A DNA stretch of 37,383 nt, from the NCBI GenBank assembly GCA_039819065.1, contig JBCBSS010000075.1, positions 1-37,383 on the forward strand, given 5' to 3'. The stretch comes from JBCBSS01 sp039819065. GTDB taxonomy: Bacteria > Bacteroidota > Bacteroidia > Cytophagales > Cyclobacteriaceae. Below the pieces are notes generated by a model. That model saw only the letters and a list, made by a program, of their open reading frames with translations. It made no database searches and had not been told where the DNA came from. Positions 34,447-37,383 of the stretch are shown piece after piece. A program made the translations under genes and the position numbers. How positions within the stretch are numbered: the stretch's first letter is position 1; each line of letters opens with the position of its first letter.

Positions 34447-36360
34447 ATGCGATCCCCTATTGAGATATTGAAAGAAATATGGGGTTACGATCAATTTCGT
34501 CCTCTGCAGGAGGATATTGTCAATGGTGTATTGAAGGGCCATGATGTGTTGGCGCTACTACCGACTGGTGGAGGTAAATCTATATGCTTTCAGGTGCCAG
34601 CCATTGCCCTCGATGGCATCTGCATTGTGATATCCCCGTTGATCGCGCTCATGAAAGATCAGGTAGAACAACTGAACAAGAGGGGAGTGGCTGCCATTGC
34701 CATTTATTCTGGCTTAAGTGCCAAAGAGATAGATATCGCACTGGATAATTGTGTGTATGGTAAGATCAAATTCCTTTACCTCTCACCTGAGCGTTTGCTT
34801 ACGGAAATGTTCAGAGAGCGGGTTCAACGAATGAAGGTAGGCCTGCTGGCCGTTGATGAGGCACACTGTATTTCACAATGGGGCTATGATTTCCGGCCTC
34901 CGTACCTTCAAATAGCTGAGCTACGAGCGCTTTTGCCCGATGTAAATATCATTGCCCTGACGGCTACCGCTACGAAGGAAGTGAGTGGCGACATTCAAGA
35001 AAAGCTCCGCTTCAATAATGCCCAGGTATTTCAAAAGAGCTTTGCTCGACCCAACCTCTCTTACTCAGTCAGGTACGTAGAAGACAAGGAGAAAAAGCTT
35101 TTGGAAATCTTGCGGAGGGTGCCCGGTACGGCAGTGGTCTATGTACGATCCAGACGGCGTACCAAAGAAATTGCTGTCTTTCTGAGAAAGAACCGCATCA
35201 ATGCCGATTTCTACCATGCCGGTTTGTCTAATGAAGAAAGGGCACACAAGCAAGAAGCCTGGATCAATGATCAAACCCGGGTCATTGTATCGACTAATGC
35301 ATTCGGTATGGGTATCGACAAACCTGATGTTCGTGTAGTCGTACACATGGATTTACCAGATACCCTCGAAGCCTATTATCAGGAAGCGGGTAGGGCAGGT
35401 AGAGACGAAAAGAAAGCATTTGCCGTGGTGCTTTATGATAGCCAGGATACAGAAGATTTAGTATCACGCGTCACCAAGAGCTATCCCGATATGCAAACCA
35501 TTCGGAAGACCTACCAAAGCCTGGCCAACTACTATAAAATCGCGGTTGGTAGCAGCGAAGGGGAGAGCTTCGATTTCGATATTCAGGATTTTGTCAGTGC
35601 TTTTAACCTGGATTATACCGAAGTGTACTTTTCACTCAAAAAGCTTGAAAGTGAAGGGTTTATACAACTTAATGAAGGCTATTATAACCCTTCGAAAGTG
35701 ATCATAGCCGTGGACAACAAGAAGCTTTATGAGTTTCAAATTGCCTATGCCCGGTTTGATAGCCTGATAAAGGCCCTGCTACGCATTTACGGCGGTGAGC
35801 TATTCACCACTTACCTGAGGGTTGATGAAAAAGCATTGGCGCAATACTTGGGTACAACAGAGAGGGATATTTATGAGCAACTCACTGCCATGGACAACCT
35901 CAAGGTGATCACCTATGAGAAAAGGAAAGATAAACCACAACTGACCTTGCTCACCCATAGGTATGATGCCAGCAACCTGCCCTTAAATGAAACCCATCTG
36001 ATGGCCATGAAAGATCGGGATATCGCCAAAATGAAATCGGTGATTCAGTATGTGGAGAATGACCATAGATGCCGCACACAGCAGTTACTGGAATATTTTG
36101 ATGAAGTATCGTATGAAAGGTGTGGCGTGTGTGACTATTGCGTAGACCAAAGATCTAAGGCCCATGAGATTGATATGCATAGTATGCATGAGTTGGTGAT
36201 CAAGTTACTTGAACAACATCCGCTACCCATCGAGGAGTTAGTGGATAAGATCGATCCGAAAAACAAAGAAGAGTTGCTGGAGGTAATTAAACTGATGGTC
36301 GACAGCGAAGAGCTTTACTACGACAACCAATGGACGCTGCATGTAAAAAAGGAGCATTGA
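34447..36360 (+). CDS. recQ: ATP-dependent DNA helicase RecQ
   Basis: 637 residues from the ATG at 34447; the longer frame reading back into the SDR gene is a shadow. Superfamily 2 helicase motifs are intact: motif 0 WGYDQFRPLQ, Walker A LLPTGGGKS, DEAH box AVDEAHCISQWGYDFRP, motif III ALTATAT, motif V STNAFGMGIDKPDVR, and motif VI YQEAGRAGRD. The RQC zinc site uses Cys near 542, 559, 562 and 565 (CRTQQLLEYFDEVSYERCGVCDYC). No HRDC domain is evident in the last 60 residues, which end in a small helical segment. It unwinds recombination and replication intermediates with 3'-5' polarity. Confidence 0.95.
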   Translation: MRSPIEILKEIWGYDQFRPLQEDIVNGVLKGHDVLALLPTGGGKSICFQVPAIALDGICIVISPLIALMKDQVEQLNKRGVAAIAIYSGLSAKEIDIALDNCVYGKIKFLYLSPERLLTEMFRERVQRMKVGLLAVDEAHCISQWGYDFRPPYLQIAELRALLPDVNIIALTATATKEVSGDIQEKLRFNNAQVFQKSFARPNLSYSVRYVEDKEKKLLEILRRVPGTAVVYVRSRRRTKEIAVFLRKNRINADFYHAGLSNEERAHKQEAWINDQTRVIVSTNAFGMGIDKPDVRVVVHMDLPDTLEAYYQEAGRAGRDEKKAFAVVLYDSQDTEDLVSRVTKSYPDMQTIRKTYQSLANYYKIAVGSSEGESFDFDIQDFVSAFNLDYTEVYFSLKKLESEGFIQLNEGYYNPSKVIIAVDNKKLYEFQIAYARFDSLIKALLRIYGGELFTTYLRVDEKALAQYLGTTERDIYEQLTAMDNLKVITYEKRKDKPQLTLLTHRYDASNLPLNETHLMAMKDRDIAKMKSVIQYVENDHRCRTQQLLEYFDEVSYERCGVCDYCVDQRSKAHEIDMHSMHELVIKLLEQHPLPIEELVDKIDPKNKEELLEVIKLMVDSEELYYDNQWTLHVKKEH

Positions 36361-36475
36361 TGTGGGTTAGGCTTAGATATAGAAAAGCCGTCCTGCCTTA
36401 CCCCAGACATCATCTAACATAGTTATGTTGTCTTGATCATAACTAGCTACGTATTGAAGATATGACCCTTAATTT
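36361..36475. other. Intergenic region between recQ and the cassette-like block
   Basis: 115 bp with no gene. It has a palindrome AACATA/TATGTT around GT (36416-36429), which on the minus strand shares ACATAAC with the arm of the attC-like repeat. A complete second copy of that repeat is not present. Confidence 0.5.
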
Positions 36476-36907
36476 TCATTTTATTTCGATTTCAAAAAGG
36501 AGCATTTCATTATTAGATTCATCTTCCTTATAGTAAAACCTCAAAACCGAACTCTTATTTTTAAAAGCTAGAGCTTGTAAGTCGGTCGTTTTAACATTAA
36601 AATCATAGTTGGAACTTGAATTATTAATGGTTCTAATGAAGATGTCATCTTGTGTTTTAAGTATGAGGCTAGCATTACAATCAAAACAAGGAGTGTCATC
36701 AAAATATCTTACATTAAATGTATCAATGGCTCGAATTTCCCCCTTAGTCAAAACAATTCGGTTGTTCTTGCCAATGGCATTAAATGCCTTTAATATTTTG
36801 CCTCCATTGTAAACTTGCCAATTTGGAATCGTATCCGAAACTGTACTCGCCCCTGCAAATGAAGAGACAGAGTAAGTCAATAATATGATGGTTAGGATAT
36901 TTTTCAT
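36476..36907 (-). CDS. Secreted protein of unknown function in a cassette-like block
   Basis: 143 residues from the ATG at 36907; a TTG three codons upstream is less likely. The N-terminus is a Sec signal (MKNILTIILLTYSVSSFAGA). The mature domain is small and beta-rich and has a single CxxC pair (PCFDCNASLIL). I find no family match. Base composition is AT-richer than the neighbours. It is followed by recQ in the opposite direction, and preceded on its own strand by the repeat at 36921-37060. It has no close promoter of its own that I can see. Confidence 0.7.
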   Translation of the reverse strand: MKNILTIILLTYSVSSFAGASTVSDTIPNWQVYNGGKILKAFNAIGKNNRIVLTKGEIRAIDTFNVRYFDDTPCFDCNASLILKTQDDIFIRTINNSSSNYDFNVKTTDLQALAFKNKSSVLRFYYKEDESNNEMLLFEIEIK

Positions 36908-36920
36908 TCCTCTCAATTAA

Positions 36921-37060
36921 GCACAACAACACTATATGTTGCGTCCGTTTTTGGTAAATCTAAAATAGCCAAAACGAAGTTTTGGCAGGGCTTCCAAAAT
37001 CTGCAAAGATTACTCTAGCACAATATCAAGGATGCTATTATATAGCGTGTTATGTTCTGC
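36921..37060 (-). repeat. Candidate attC-like imperfect inverted repeat between two unknown genes
   Basis: The outer arms read GCACAACAACACTATAT (from 36921) and, on the other strand from 37060, GCAGAACATAACACGCTATAT. They match apart from one substitution and four extra bases in one arm. Inside are CAACA/TGTTG around CTATA (36927-36941), a perfect 8-bp hairpin GCCAAAAC/GTTTTGGC (36968-36986), and GCTAT/ATAGC (37034-37046). Terminal GTT/AAC cores and extrahelical bases resemble integron attC sites. It starts two to three bases after the stop of the right-hand gene and ends 13 bases before the next start, as in gene cassettes. Confidence 0.5.
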
Positions 37061-37062
37061 TT

Positions 37063-37383
37063 TCATTCACCTTCGGCTTCTCCAAGCAGTCCATTCAAGG
37101 ATTGAGATCTAGTGATTTCAAGAGATTTTATAATAGATGTTAGTTCATTGTTTGGGTTATTATATTCATGAGTCAGCATAATTGAAACATATTGTCCCAT
37201 TGATGAAAAACAATATTGAGATTGTAAAAAGGTCAAAAACTCGCCTTGAACTTTGTATTTTATGAGTTGAAGTTCTGTTCCGTTAATGAATACAGGTTTG
37301 AAATCCTCTTCTAATGAAATTTCTTCCTTATTTATCTGGTTTTGTTTGAAGCCTTCAAGAAATTGCCCAAAAGATGTTATGCC
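37063..37383 (-). CDS. Unknown protein, 5'-truncated by the window edge
   Basis: Reading the minus strand from the right edge gives 106 open codons ending LNGLLGEAEGE and a TGA. The visible part is GITSFGQFLEGF ... KPVFINGTELQLIKYKVQGEFLTFLQSQYCFSS ... and MGQYVSIMLTHEYNNPNN. There is no signal peptide in view and no family I recognise. The frame shows normal codon use and is not interrupted. It shares strand, composition and an inverted repeat with the neighbouring unknown gene. How much is missing at the N-terminus cannot be told. Confidence 0.65.
   Translation of the reverse strand, partial: GITSFGQFLEGFKQNQINKEEISLEEDFKPVFINGTELQLIKYKVQGEFLTFLQSQYCFSSMGQYVSIMLTHEYNNPNNELTSIIKSLEITRSQSLNGLLGEAEGE

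Noticed and set aside
36365..36429. Second attC-like site between recQ and the unknown gene
   Set aside because: GTTAGGC and ATCTAAC lie in the wrong order for attC, and only a 7-base piece of the other repeat (ACATAAC) is shared.

Overview
The window is a chromosomal segment of a member of the Bacteroidota, most likely a marine Cytophagales-type bacterium. Four things point there: a complete alternative complex III (Act) locus fused in gene order to an aa3-type cytochrome oxidase locus, promoter-like motifs of the Bacteroidota type (TTG/TTTG - about 19 nt - TAnnTTTG), general scarcity of Shine-Dalgarno sequences, and many lipoprotein and outer-membrane genes. No rRNA, tRNA, CRISPR array, transposase or phage gene was seen. 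This is a taxonomic inference from content, not from a marker gene.

Layout. Bases 1-375 hold the end of a MarR-type regulator. From about 731 to 16008 one long + strand cluster encodes the respiratory chain from quinol to oxygen: actA-actB-actC-actD-actE-actF (quinol:electron acceptor oxidoreductase), then oxidase subunits II and I, haem A synthase, haem O synthase, two subunit III proteins and subunit IV. An intrinsic terminator follows at about 16031. A short accessory block follows (16090-17892): a divergent Sco-like protein, a DUF420 membrane protein, a tiny secreted CxxC protein and a DUF983 zinc-ribbon membrane protein. actF is interrupted by a run of ten Ns (8944-8953), which is an assembly gap and not a real frameshift.

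Bases 18014-25197 hold a very large NtrY-like membrane histidine kinase whose stop codon overlaps the start of a 1154-residue probable outer-membrane beta-barrel protein. Bases 25337-28463 are a mixed accessory stretch: a lipoprotein, two minus-strand proteins of unknown function and a TPR protein. At 28555 lies a peroxiredoxin-like protein fused to a degenerate cold-shock fold. Between it and the convergent sensor gene lies a 272-bp nested inverted-repeat element. The minus strand then carries a HAMP-GAF-PAS-GAF sensor with no visible output domain, and the MlaF/MlaE ATPase and permease of a phospholipid-transport type ABC system. The plus strand resumes with an SDR oxidoreductase and a RecQ helicase.

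The right end (36361-37383) is AT-rich and carries two minus-strand genes of unknown function. They are separated by about 140 bp of imperfect, bulged inverted repeat, a layout like an integron gene cassette and attC-type site. That element, the peroxiredoxin/cold-shock fusion, and the Sco-like protein that seems to lack its copper-binding histidine are the least ordinary things here. No fully new multigene system could be demonstrated from sequence alone.
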